Source: an uncultured Litorilinea sp.
GTDB taxonomy: Bacteria > Chloroflexota > Anaerolineae > Caldilineales > Caldilineaceae
Assembly (NCBI GenBank): GCA_937922105.1
Contig: CAKZVN010000186.1
Location: forward strand, 1-16,439
DNA: 16,439 nucleotides
Direction: 5' to 3'
Shown piece after piece: positions 7,694-14,014 of the stretch (positions are counted from its first letter, which is position 1; each line of letters begins with the position of its first letter). The notes beneath the pieces are model-generated. The model made no database searches and was not told the DNA's origin. It saw only the letters and a program-made list of their open reading frames with translations. The position numbers were made by a program, and so were the translations under genes.

Positions 7694-9679
7694 CTAGCGA
7701 ATCTTGACGCCCAGTTCGCCGCGCTGGGCACCAGCCAGAGCGCGGCCGAGTTCATGGTACTTGGTCTGCAAATGCGAGAGGTCGCGCAAGACTTGATTGC
7801 TCAACGTGAAGAGATCGCGGGCGTCGTCGCGCTCTCCGTTGCTGGTGGCTTCGTCCAGGAGAAAGCGTACTTGGAGGGTGCGCGCCCGCAGCCGGTCGAG
7901 CCGCAGGCGGACGAGTACCTTGAGCAGGTCGGTGCGCACGTCGTCGCCGTGATAGGCGGGCAGCGCGGCGCCGGCTGCCAGGAGTTGGGCCAAGCGCCCG
8001 TGGAGAGGCGCAGGCAGGGATTCTTGGAATAACTCGATGTCCCAGGGAATATCGCCGGACATGAAATACTTGAGGCTGCGGAAGATCTCCTGATTTTCCA
8101 CATGCTGCCAGTCGGATACGTCCAGGGGCGCAATCTCGCGTTCGCTCGCTGCAGTCGTGAGCCAGATCAACAAGTCCGGGTCGCGCAGGAGATGCGCCAG
8201 CAAGTAGTCTTCGGTCACGATGGTGGATTGTGCCGGCGCGCCTGTGTGTTGGGCAGGTGACGGTTCCGCTTGACCGGCAGCGCGAGGGGCGTGCCGCGCA
8301 GCGTTGCGATGCGCGTGTTGCCCACGCTGCTGGATGGCTTGCTCGGTGCGCGCCGCCGCTTGCACGCGTCCGGCAATGGTGCGCTCGTCTAACTGGACGA
8401 GGCGTGCCAGGCGTTGGATGTAGTGTTCGCGCTCTACCTCGTCTTCCAACTCGGCAATCAGGGGAGTCAGTTCGGCGACGGCAAGGCCCTTGCCGCGCGC
8501 GCCGGTGAGATCGGTTTCTTGTGCGACCGCGGAGAAATAGAAATCCACCAGTGGTTTGGCTTGCGCGATGAGGGCCTGCCACGCAGCCGGGTCTTGGCGG
8601 ATTACGTCGTCCGGGTCGCGTCCGCTGGGCATGGCGGCGATGTAGAGCGCAGCGCCTAGGCGCTCGGTCATGCGCACACCGGTGGCGGTGACGGTGGGTT
8701 TGCGGACGCGGCTCAGGGCTTGGCGAGCCTGGTTGAGACCGCGGATGGTGGCTTGTTGCCCGGCGGTGTCGGCGTCCAGCGCCAGCACGAAGTTGTTGGT
8801 ATAGCGCTGCAATTGTTGTAGCTGTTCGGCGGTCAACGCAGTGCCCATGCAGGCGACGACGTTGGCGAAGCCGTGTTGGTGGGCGGCAATGACGTCCATG
8901 TACCCTTCGACGATGACCACGCGGTCCTGTTCGCGGATAGCCTGGTGCGCCAGATCGAGACCGTAGACGATGTGGCTCTTGTGAAAGAGGTCGGTGTCTG
9001 CGGTGTTGAGATATTTGGGCTGGCTGCCGTCCAGGACGCGCCCACCGAAGCCGATGACGCGGCCCAACCGATCCCGGATGGGAATCATGACGCGGTTGCG
9101 AAAGGCGTCGTAGGTGCTGTTGCGCTCTTCGTGACGTTTAACCAGGCCCGCGGCGATGAGCAGGTCCAGGTCGAATTTTTGGGCCAAGAGATGGTCGCGC
9201 AATCCGCTCCATTGCTCCAGGCTATAGCCTAGTTGGAAGGTGGCGATGGTGGCTTCGTCAATGCCACGGCGCTGGAGGTAGGCGCGCGCCGGAGCCGCGG
9301 CGGGATGGGTGAGCAAGATGCGGCGATAATAGTCGGCAGCGGCGGCGTTGGCTTCCGCGATACGGGCGCGCCGGTTGCGGATGGGGTCCGCCGGGTTGTT
9401 TTCCAGATCAACGCCCGCCTCTTTGGCGAGCATGTGCAGCGCCTCGCGGAAATCTAAATTCTCCTTGCGCATGATGAAGGAGAAGATATCGCCGCCGTCG
9501 CCACAGGCCCCAAAGCAGCGCCACGTGCCGCTCTGGGGGAAGACCACAAAGCTGGGCGTGCGTTCGCTGTGGAAGGGGCAGAGGCCTTTGTAGTTCGAGC
9601 CTGCTTTGCGCAATACCGTGTAGCGTGAGACTAGCTCGACGATGTCAATGCGCTGTTTGATTTCGTCGCTGACGCTCAT
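7694..9679 (-). CDS. dnaG: DNA primase
   Basis: This 661-residue protein synthesises RNA primers for DNA replication at the fork, working with the replicative helicase. The N-terminal zinc ribbon uses Cys34, His37, Cys55 and Cys59 (CPFH...CFGACGDGGD). The catalytic core includes a TOPRIM domain at about 255-345 with the EGYMDV and DADTAG metal-binding motifs. A Gln/Ala/His-rich linker at about 455-490 leads to a C-terminal helical region expected to bind helicase. The ATG at 9679 is chosen because GGAGGGG sits 5 bases upstream and the protein then starts MSVSDEIKQRIDIVELVSRY, as is usual for primases; an in-frame ATG 19 codons earlier is rejected. The gene heads a dnaG-rpoD operon, a common arrangement, here without rpsU in front. 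The last two zinc ligands are three residues apart rather than two. Confidence 0.96.
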   Translation of the reverse strand: MSVSDEIKQRIDIVELVSRYTVLRKAGSNYKGLCPFHSERTPSFVVFPQSGTWRCFGACGDGGDIFSFIMRKENLDFREALHMLAKEAGVDLENNPADPIRNRRARIAEANAAAADYYRRILLTHPAAAPARAYLQRRGIDEATIATFQLGYSLEQWSGLRDHLLAQKFDLDLLIAAGLVKRHEERNSTYDAFRNRVMIPIRDRLGRVIGFGGRVLDGSQPKYLNTADTDLFHKSHIVYGLDLAHQAIREQDRVVIVEGYMDVIAAHQHGFANVVACMGTALTAEQLQQLQRYTNNFVLALDADTAGQQATIRGLNQARQALSRVRKPTVTATGVRMTERLGAALYIAAMPSGRDPDDVIRQDPAAWQALIAQAKPLVDFYFSAVAQETDLTGARGKGLAVAELTPLIAELEDEVEREHYIQRLARLVQLDERTIAGRVQAAARTEQAIQQRGQHAHRNAARHAPRAAGQAEPSPAQHTGAPAQSTIVTEDYLLAHLLRDPDLLIWLTTAASEREIAPLDVSDWQHVENQEIFRSLKYFMSGDIPWDIELFQESLPAPLHGRLAQLLAAGAALPAYHGDDVRTDLLKVLVRLRLDRLRARTLQVRFLLDEATSNGERDDARDLFTLSNQVLRDLSHLQTKYHELGRALAGAQRGELGVKIR

Positions 9680-9684
9680 AGCGG

Positions 9685-9691
9685 CCCCTCC
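9685..9691 (-). promoter_or_regulatory. dnaG ribosome binding site
   Basis: GGAGGGG on the minus strand ends 5 bases before the ATG at 9679. It fixes the dnaG start there and argues against the in-frame ATG at 9736. Confidence 0.8.
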
Positions 9692-9784
9692 CGCCCCACC
9701 AACCGGATGCGCCCCACCCAGGAGAGAGCGCAGCAAGCCGTCTGACGGACCGTCTGCATCTCACACCGCACAGCCACCCATCTG

Positions 9785-9826
9785 GCGGTTGGAACCGGGA
9801 ACCGCGCGACCCTCCCGGTTGGGTCG
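9785..9826 (-). other. Overlapping alternative hairpins in the dnaG-rpoD leader
   Basis: The predicted transcript holds three mutually interfering stems: CGACCC (9826-9821) with GGGTCG (9812-9807), AACCGGGA (9820-9813) with TCCCGGTT (9800-9793), and GCGGTT (9805-9800) with AACCGC (9790-9785). All arms are perfectly complementary. The loop of the first stem is the 5' arm of the second, and the second and third share a base. They start about 12 nt after the predicted transcription start. A regulatory switch is possible but unproven; GC-rich DNA makes such pairings more likely by chance. Confidence 0.4.
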
Positions 9827-9844
9827 GGTGTGGCGCGCAGGGGA

Positions 9845-9873
9845 ATTATAGCGAGTGTGGGGAGGGGTGTCAA
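9845..9873 (-). promoter_or_regulatory. Consensus sigma-A promoter for the dnaG-rpoD operon
   Basis: On the minus strand TTGACA (9873-9868) and TATAAT (9850-9845) both match the consensus perfectly, with a 17-bp spacer. Predicted start of transcription is near 9838, giving a leader of about 159 nt before the dnaG ATG. As the operon encodes the primary sigma factor, the promoter is expected to be read by its own product. Confidence 0.9.
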
Positions 9874-9972
9874 AGGATGGCGCGGCAACGGGAGATGCGT
9901 GTGGGGCGCCGCGCGGCAAAAGAAAAATCGCCGGCGGTCGTGCGGGGCAGGCAGCATGATTGTGGATGCGCT

Positions 9973-10371
9973 TCAGACCAACCCATGGGCTGCGGCTACT
10001 TCCGGGTAGACTTGCTCGCATTGGCGAAAGAGGTCGAGCAAGCGACCGGCGGCGAGGAGATTGCCGCGGGTGCGGATGCGCCCGCTGAAGAAGGCCTGGC
10101 TGGTGCTCTCGTGACCGAGCCAAATGGCATGGAGCAAGTCGGCGGGCATGGCGAATTCCAGATTGGCTTGACCAGGGCGCGTGCCGTAGAAGACCTCTAG
10201 CGGCGGCTGGCGACCGTCCAAGAGGATTTCGGCGTCGGGCGCGCTGAAGGTCATGCGGACCACCAGATTGCTGTGGGTGAAGGCTTCGATGTCGGCACCG
10301 CGTTCTACCAGCGCGGTGAAGACTCCCTGCAAGACTGTGTAAAGTTGTTCTGCGTCTCTGAAAACCGCCAA
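9973..10371 (-). CDS. Small SCP2 sterol-binding-domain-like protein
   Basis: This is a 132-residue protein from the proposed TTG start. It resembles stand-alone SCP2-type lipid-binding domains: an N-terminal helix (FRDAEQLYTVLQGVFTALVE), a strand pair (NLVVRMTFSAPDAEILLDG), the segment FAMPADLLHAIWLGHES, then SGRIRTRGNLLAAGRLLDLF, which corresponds to the typical 'G+++..G' followed by a helix. SCP2 domains bind lipids or acyl chains in a hydrophobic tunnel; the ligand here is unknown. Start choice: an upstream in-frame ATG at 10431 overlaps the predicted -10 box and would not be in the transcript. The TTG at 10371 has GAGGGG 8 bases upstream and begins at the conserved-looking LAVFRDAEQLY. 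It is transcribed separately from dnaG, which has its own promoter 100 bp downstream. Confidence 0.65.
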   Translation of the reverse strand: MAVFRDAEQLYTVLQGVFTALVERGADIEAFTHSNLVVRMTFSAPDAEILLDGRQPPLEVFYGTRPGQANLEFAMPADLLHAIWLGHESTSQAFFSGRIRTRGNLLAAGRLLDLFRQCEQVYPEVAAAHGLV

Positions 10372-10379
10372 CGTCTTTT

Positions 10380-10385
10380 CCCCTC
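10380..10385 (-). promoter_or_regulatory. Ribosome binding site selecting a TTG start
   Basis: GAGGGG on the minus strand lies 8 bases before the TTG at 10371. It supports translation of the SCP2-like gene from TTG rather than from the ATG at 10431. Confidence 0.5.
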
Positions 10386-10401
10386 GGACCGGCTCCCATG
10401 A

Positions 10402-10422
10402 CCGGTGCGCCTGGTGCACCGG
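10402..10422. promoter_or_regulatory. Inverted repeat at the SCP2-like gene's transcription start
   Basis: CCGGTGC (10402-10408) and GCACCGG (10416-10422) are perfect 7-bp arms with a 7-bp spacer. The site begins at the predicted start of transcription (about 10423 on the minus strand), so it could be an operator or a 5' leader hairpin. Its half-site shares GCACCG with the palindrome at 10608-10625. Confidence 0.35.
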
Positions 10423-10429
10423 GACTGCC

Positions 10430-10458
10430 ATTATACTGCGCGCGGGCTGCGCCGCCAA
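10430..10458 (-). promoter_or_regulatory. Promoter of the SCP2-like gene
   Basis: On the minus strand TTGGCG (10458-10453, four of six) and a perfect TATAAT (10435-10430) are separated by 17 bp. The -10 box reads straight into an ATG (TATAATG) that lies upstream of the predicted start of transcription near 10423 and so cannot be the start codon of this transcript. Confidence 0.65.
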
Positions 10459-10512
10459 AGCACGGGGGGCGACGAGCACTGACTTCCAGGGATGGAAAAG
10501 CACAAAGCGGCG

Positions 10513-10541
10513 TTGCGTCTGCCGCAATTGTTGAGTAGAAT
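10513..10541 (+). promoter_or_regulatory. Promoter of the SDR-dehydrogenase operon
   Basis: TTGCGT (10513-10518, four of six) and TAGAAT (10536-10541, five of six) are separated by 17 bp. Predicted start is near 10548, giving a leader of about 146 nt before the ATG at 10694, long enough for regulatory sites. Confidence 0.5.
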
Positions 10542-10607
10542 AGCCGCCTAGACTTCGTAAGGTTGGCTACGTTTGCGCCGCTTTCGGGCGGTGTAGGCGG
10601 GGCCGCC

Positions 10608-10625
10608 CGCACCGTCCACGGTGCG
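10608..10625. promoter_or_regulatory. 18-bp palindrome in the operon leader, candidate operator
   Basis: CGCACCGTCCACGGTGCG has perfect 8-bp arms around a central CC. It lies about 60 nt after the predicted start of transcription and 69 bp before the first gene of the operon. The size and symmetry fit a dimeric repressor site, but no regulator gene is in the window. Confidence 0.4.
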
Positions 10626-10693
10626 ACCTGCGCGCCGATAGAACGTCACGCGGCGCGCCGCAGCCATCATCAAACACCGGCAAGGAGATTCGC

Positions 10694-11464
10694 ATGAGTG
10701 TGTTGGACCGTTTTCGACTGGACGGGAAGGTGGCGATTGTCACTGGAGGGACGCGCGGCTTGGGCCGAGCCATGGCGGAAGGATTGGCTGAAGCCGGCGC
10801 GGATGTCGCGGTGATCAGCCGCAACGCCGCGCAAGCCGCCGGCGAAGCCGAAACCATCGCCGCGGCAACGGGGCGTCGCGTGCGCGGCTATGGCTGCGAT
10901 GTCACGTCACAAGCCCAGGTCGAAGCGACGGTGACGCAGATCGTGGCTGACCTGGGTCGCGTGGACATTGTGGTCAACAATGCGGGAATCAACACGCGCG
11001 GGCCGATTGATGGGCTGACGCTGGAACAGTTCCTGGAGGTGCAGGCCATCAATGTCACCGGGCCGTGGCTCATGTGCCGGGCCGTTGCGCCGTACCTTAA
11101 GGGCCAACGCGGCGGGCGCATCATCAACATCGGCTCCACGCTCTCCATCATTGCCATTGCCGACCGCACCCCCTATGCCACCAGCAAGGGTGCGATTTTG
11201 CAGATGACGCGCGCGCTGGCGCTGGAGTGGGCGCCCTACGGCATCACGGTCAACTGTATTATGCCCGGCCCGTTCGGCACCGAGATGAATCTGAGTATTA
11301 AGAACGATCCCGCCCAGTATGCGGCTTTTGTGTCCAAAGTGCCGTTGGGGCGTTGGGGTGAATTGCACGAGATTCAGGGGTTGGCGGTCTTCCTTGCCAG
11401 CGATGCCAGCAGTTTCATCACCGGCGCGGGGATCACCATTGACGGTGGCTGGACCGTACATTAG
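10694..11464 (+). CDS. Short-chain dehydrogenase/reductase (classical SDR)
   Basis: This 256-residue classical SDR is a cytosolic NAD(P)-dependent oxidoreductase for hydroxyl/keto groups. The nucleotide-binding motif TGGTRGLG is at 17-24, NNAG at 95-98, and the catalytic set is Asn120, Ser148, Tyr161 and Lys165 (YATSK), with the Ser-Tyr spacing of 13 typical of active enzymes. Arg43 after the second strand hints at NADP(H) preference. The C-terminal GAGITIDGGWTVH is standard. It is most like the gluconate 5-dehydrogenase/KduD group of sugar-acid SDRs, but substrate cannot be fixed. AAGGAG is 6 bases before the ATG. It is first in an operon with the 2-hydroxyacid dehydrogenase-like gene (12-bp gap) and the unassigned 488-aa gene. 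Confidence 0.93.
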   Translation: MSVLDRFRLDGKVAIVTGGTRGLGRAMAEGLAEAGADVAVISRNAAQAAGEAETIAAATGRRVRGYGCDVTSQAQVEATVTQIVADLGRVDIVVNNAGINTRGPIDGLTLEQFLEVQAINVTGPWLMCRAVAPYLKGQRGGRIINIGSTLSIIAIADRTPYATSKGAILQMTRALALEWAPYGITVNCIMPGPFGTEMNLSIKNDPAQYAAFVSKVPLGRWGELHEIQGLAVFLASDASSFITGAGITIDGGWTVH

Positions 11465-11476
11465 GCCGGGGAGCGC

Positions 11477-12499
11477 ATGATACCGTCGCTCAACGTGGTC
11501 TTTGTGACAGACCGCTCGCCGCGCCACCAGCAAGACGCGCTGGCGGTCGCGCCGCCGCAGTGTCGGGTGGTGATGCTGCGCCACCCCGACCGCGCTACGC
11601 TGTCGGCTGCGCTCGCCGATGCCGACGTACTGGTCAGCGAGCGCGCGGGGGAGGTGGACGCGGGCTTGATCGCGGCTGCGCCCCGGCTGCGGCTGATCCA
11701 GCGCCTGGGGTCCATGACCTATGATATTGACCTGGAGGCGGCGCGGCGAGCAGGCGTGGCGGTGTCGGCTTGGCCCGTGGTGGGCTGTGTCATGGTCGCG
11801 GAGCACATGGTGATGCAGATGCTGGCGCTGGCACGCCGCTTGCCGGAGAGCGTCGCCATCGCCCACGCCGCGCAAGACTGGGGGCTGGCAGCCAGACGCA
11901 CCGACGAGAATGTCTTCGCCTACAACTGGTCCGGGCGTACCCATTTGACGGGGATTTGGGACGCGGCGGTGGGGATTCTGGGCTTCGGCGAGATCGGCGC
12001 GGAGTTGGCGCGGCGGCTCCGGGGCTTTATGCCCGCGGCGGTGCGCTATCACAAACGGCGGCGCTTGCCCGCGGCGGTGGAAGCCGAGTTGGGCATTACC
12101 TATGCGCCGCCGGATGAGATTGTGACGAGCAGCGATTTCCTGTGTGTGCTCTTGCCTTATATGGCGGAGACGGACCTGTTGCTTAACGCCGCGACCTTTG
12201 CTGCTATGAAGCCGGGCAGTTTCGTGGTGCACTGCGGCAGCGGCAGCGTGCTGGATGAGGCGGCGCTAGCTGCAGCGGTGGCAAGCGGGCATGTGGGCGG
12301 CGCCGCGCTGGATACCTTTGAATGGGAACCGTTGCGCCCGGATAACCCGCTCTTGAAGGTGGCGCAGGACCCCGTGCACAATGTGCTGCTCACACCCCAC
12401 ACGGGCGCGGCAGGTGGTCGCATGGGCGGTCGCGAGAGCGACTGGGCCAATATCCGCGCCCTATTGGCTGGGGAGCCGTTGCGCTATCGCGTGGTGTAG
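11477..12499 (+). CDS. D-isomer-specific 2-hydroxyacid dehydrogenase-like protein with changed catalytic Arg
   Basis: This 340-residue protein has the layout of D-2-hydroxyacid dehydrogenases (PGDH, glyoxylate reductase and relatives), which interconvert 2-hydroxy and 2-keto acids with NAD(H) in the cytosol. The substrate-domain segment DIDLEAARRAGVAVS is at about 83-97, VAEH at 107-110 and the nucleotide-binding LGFGEIGAE at 168-176. The catalytic Glu (E284 in EWEP) and His (H308 in LTPH) are present. The catalytic Arg that normally sits in the N-x-x-R-G motif is Ser255 here (HCGSGSVLDE, codon AGC at 12239-12241); spacing to Glu284 is 29 residues, as between Arg240 and Glu269 in E. coli PGDH. 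The reaction may therefore be altered or lost. GGGGAG just before the ATG supports the start. It is the middle gene of an operon. Confidence 0.88.
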   Translation: MIPSLNVVFVTDRSPRHQQDALAVAPPQCRVVMLRHPDRATLSAALADADVLVSERAGEVDAGLIAAAPRLRLIQRLGSMTYDIDLEAARRAGVAVSAWPVVGCVMVAEHMVMQMLALARRLPESVAIAHAAQDWGLAARRTDENVFAYNWSGRTHLTGIWDAAVGILGFGEIGAELARRLRGFMPAAVRYHKRRRLPAAVEAELGITYAPPDEIVTSSDFLCVLLPYMAETDLLLNAATFAAMKPGSFVVHCGSGSVLDEAALAAAVASGHVGGAALDTFEWEPLRPDNPLLKVAQDPVHNVLLTPHTGAAGGRMGGRESDWANIRALLAGEPLRYRVV

Positions 12500-12510
12500 A
12501 GACGTGGAAG

Positions 12511-12525
12511 CCGCCCGCGGGGCGG
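12511..12525 (+). other. Small GC hairpin in the gap before the 488-aa gene
   Basis: CCGCCC and GGGCGG form a 6-bp stem with a GCG loop, followed by TTTGGTT. It sits 12 bp after the dehydrogenase stop and could reduce read-through or protect the upstream mRNA. The stem is short and the U tract broken, so it is not called a terminator. Confidence 0.3.
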
Positions 12526-12547
12526 TTTGGTTCGATGAGGAGGAGTT

Positions 12548-14014
12548 ATGGCGTTTCGGGCGCAGATGCGGGCGAATGAGGCGGTGGTACAGGAGCTGAT
12601 CGCGTGGCTGCGTTCCACCACCCCCGACCAGGTGATGGACGAGGCCGCGGCTAGATTGGCGGACGGTGTCTGCGAGGATGATCTGTGGGCCGCTGGGGTG
12701 TTGACTGCGTGTCGCTATCTCAATAATCAGGCCCACAATTTGATGGGGTTTGTGTCGCACGCCATGATTGGCTGCGAGGACGCGCGCCAACTGGCCCAGG
12801 GCCAACCCGACCGCACCCGCTATCTTCTGCTCATGCAGGCGTTGCATCAAGTAGTCGCCGACTTACATGACCCCTACTTCGGGCCGTACCAGTTGTTGCC
12901 CGCATGGCCCATCCGCGAGGCGACGGTGGAGGAGAGCATTCGCCGGCTGCGCCATGATATTCGCATGGGCGAATATATGGCGGTGGACCATCGCATGGTG
13001 GGCTTGAATGAAGTGTTGTCGCCCGAAGCGATCGCCGACTTGATTTTGGACATCGGCCTGGAGGGGATGGTCACCGATGACCACGCGCTGATCTCGCCCG
13101 TGTTGTCGTTGTGTATGATCGATCTTTTGGGCTGGGAGCAGGGTTTTGATCTGCTGCGCTGGGCGGCACGCTATAGCTCCAGCTTTCCCATCAACTTCGG
13201 GCCGTATGACCGTAGCGTAGCGCTGCGCGCCGAGTTTGACCTTTTGGCGGGGCCGCGGGCCTGCGCCTATCAACCGGAACGCGTGGACGCGGTGCGCGCT
13301 CGCTTGCTAGCTGCGGCGCCCGCGGCGCGACCGGTCTTGACCGCGCAGTTGTTGGCGGAGGAGGGGTGCTCACCCGCGACGGTGATCGCGGCCGCGGCCC
13401 AGGCCGCGTGCGATATGTACTTGATGGTGGAGCCTGTCCCCCACAGCGATTATGACTCCATCAGCCGCGAGGTCGCGCCCATTCACCTGGGCAACTGTCT
13501 GCGCCTCTTGGGCGAGGCATTGCACTACATGCAGCCCAGCACGCAGGTGTTGGCTGCGTTGCAGGCAGGCAGCATGTTGGAGCGTGGTCCCGCGGTGATC
13601 AGCCGAGAGTTTCGCTTTGTGCCCTTTGAGCCGGGGCGTCCCTACCCCTATGGCGAGGATGTGGCTGCGCTGGCTGCGCATGAGCCGGAGCAACTGCTGG
13701 TCTGTTTGGCCGAAGCCATGCCCGCGCACGACTATCGTCGTGCCACCGCAGCGGTGCAAGCCTATGCCGACAAGGACGGCTGCCCGGAGGCTATGATTCG
13801 TCTGTTGACCGCTACCGCCTGCACCGACAACGGGACGTTGTTGCACAACGTCAAGCATCTCAACGCGATGGTCAACGAGTTTCGTCGTTGCCATTTGCCC
13901 GACCGTTGGGACTATCTCACCCAGGCGACGCGCTTTTTGACTTGGTATTGCGGGCTGACCACCACGGCCTATTGCCGCGCCGATGCGGCGTTAAAAGAAC
14001 GGCTGGACCTTTGA
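12548..14014 (+). CDS. Uncharacterised 488-aa His-rich, mostly helical protein
   Basis: I do not recognise the family with confidence. The protein is cytosolic (no signal or membrane segment) and mostly helical. Conspicuous His-containing motifs are NNQAHNLMGFVSHAMIG (59-75), LHDPYFGPYQLLP (106-118), VDHRMVGLN (146-154) and TDDHALISP (176-184), then in the second half VPHSDYD, APIHLGN and LLHNVKHLNAM. This spread of His, Asp and Glu in helices recalls metal- or haem-containing oxidoreductases. I see a weak, unverified resemblance to questin oxidase-like proteins in the IHLGN and HNVKHLNA segments. AGGAGGAG lies 2 bases before the ATG. It is third in the SDR operon, 48 bp after the 2-hydroxyacid dehydrogenase-like gene, so it probably serves the same pathway. 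Its 3' end overlaps the convergent amidohydrolase gene by 24 bp. Confidence 0.8.
   Translation: MAFRAQMRANEAVVQELIAWLRSTTPDQVMDEAAARLADGVCEDDLWAAGVLTACRYLNNQAHNLMGFVSHAMIGCEDARQLAQGQPDRTRYLLLMQALHQVVADLHDPYFGPYQLLPAWPIREATVEESIRRLRHDIRMGEYMAVDHRMVGLNEVLSPEAIADLILDIGLEGMVTDDHALISPVLSLCMIDLLGWEQGFDLLRWAARYSSSFPINFGPYDRSVALRAEFDLLAGPRACAYQPERVDAVRARLLAAAPAARPVLTAQLLAEEGCSPATVIAAAAQAACDMYLMVEPVPHSDYDSISREVAPIHLGNCLRLLGEALHYMQPSTQVLAALQAGSMLERGPAVISREFRFVPFEPGRPYPYGEDVAALAAHEPEQLLVCLAEAMPAHDYRRATAAVQAYADKDGCPEAMIRLLTATACTDNGTLLHNVKHLNAMVNEFRRCHLPDRWDYLTQATRFLTWYCGLTTTAYCRADAALKERLDL

Larger units (their letters stand above)
10372..10693. other. Divergent regulatory region (322 bp) between the SCP2-like gene and the dehydrogenase operon
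   Basis: No credible gene lies here. The stretch holds a minus-strand promoter at 10430-10458, a plus-strand promoter at 10513-10541 and two GC-rich inverted repeats (10402-10422 and 10608-10625). The two promoters point away from each other with about 125 bp between the predicted start sites, so a shared regulator is possible. Confidence 0.6.

Noticed and set aside
9680..9736. Alternative upstream ATG for dnaG
   Set aside because: The ATG at 9679 has a good Shine-Dalgarno sequence and gives the usual primase N-terminus; the extra 19 residues are Gly/Ala-rich leader sequence.
9918..9936. Possible terminator after the SCP2-like gene (GC block then ATTTTTCTTTT on the minus strand)
   Set aside because: The U-rich tract is good, but the preceding CGCCGGCG is a loopless palindrome and no stable hairpin with a proper loop could be drawn.
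9761..10612. A 283-codon minus-strand frame across the SCP2-like gene and both flanking regions
   Set aside because: It runs through two promoters and out of frame with the SCP2-like gene, and its Pro/Arg/Ala-rich product has no domain.
10907..12232. A 441-codon minus-strand frame opposite the SDR and hydroxyacid dehydrogenase genes
   Set aside because: It is antisense to two genes with intact catalytic motifs, and its His/Arg/Gln-rich composition is typical of a shadow in GC-rich DNA.
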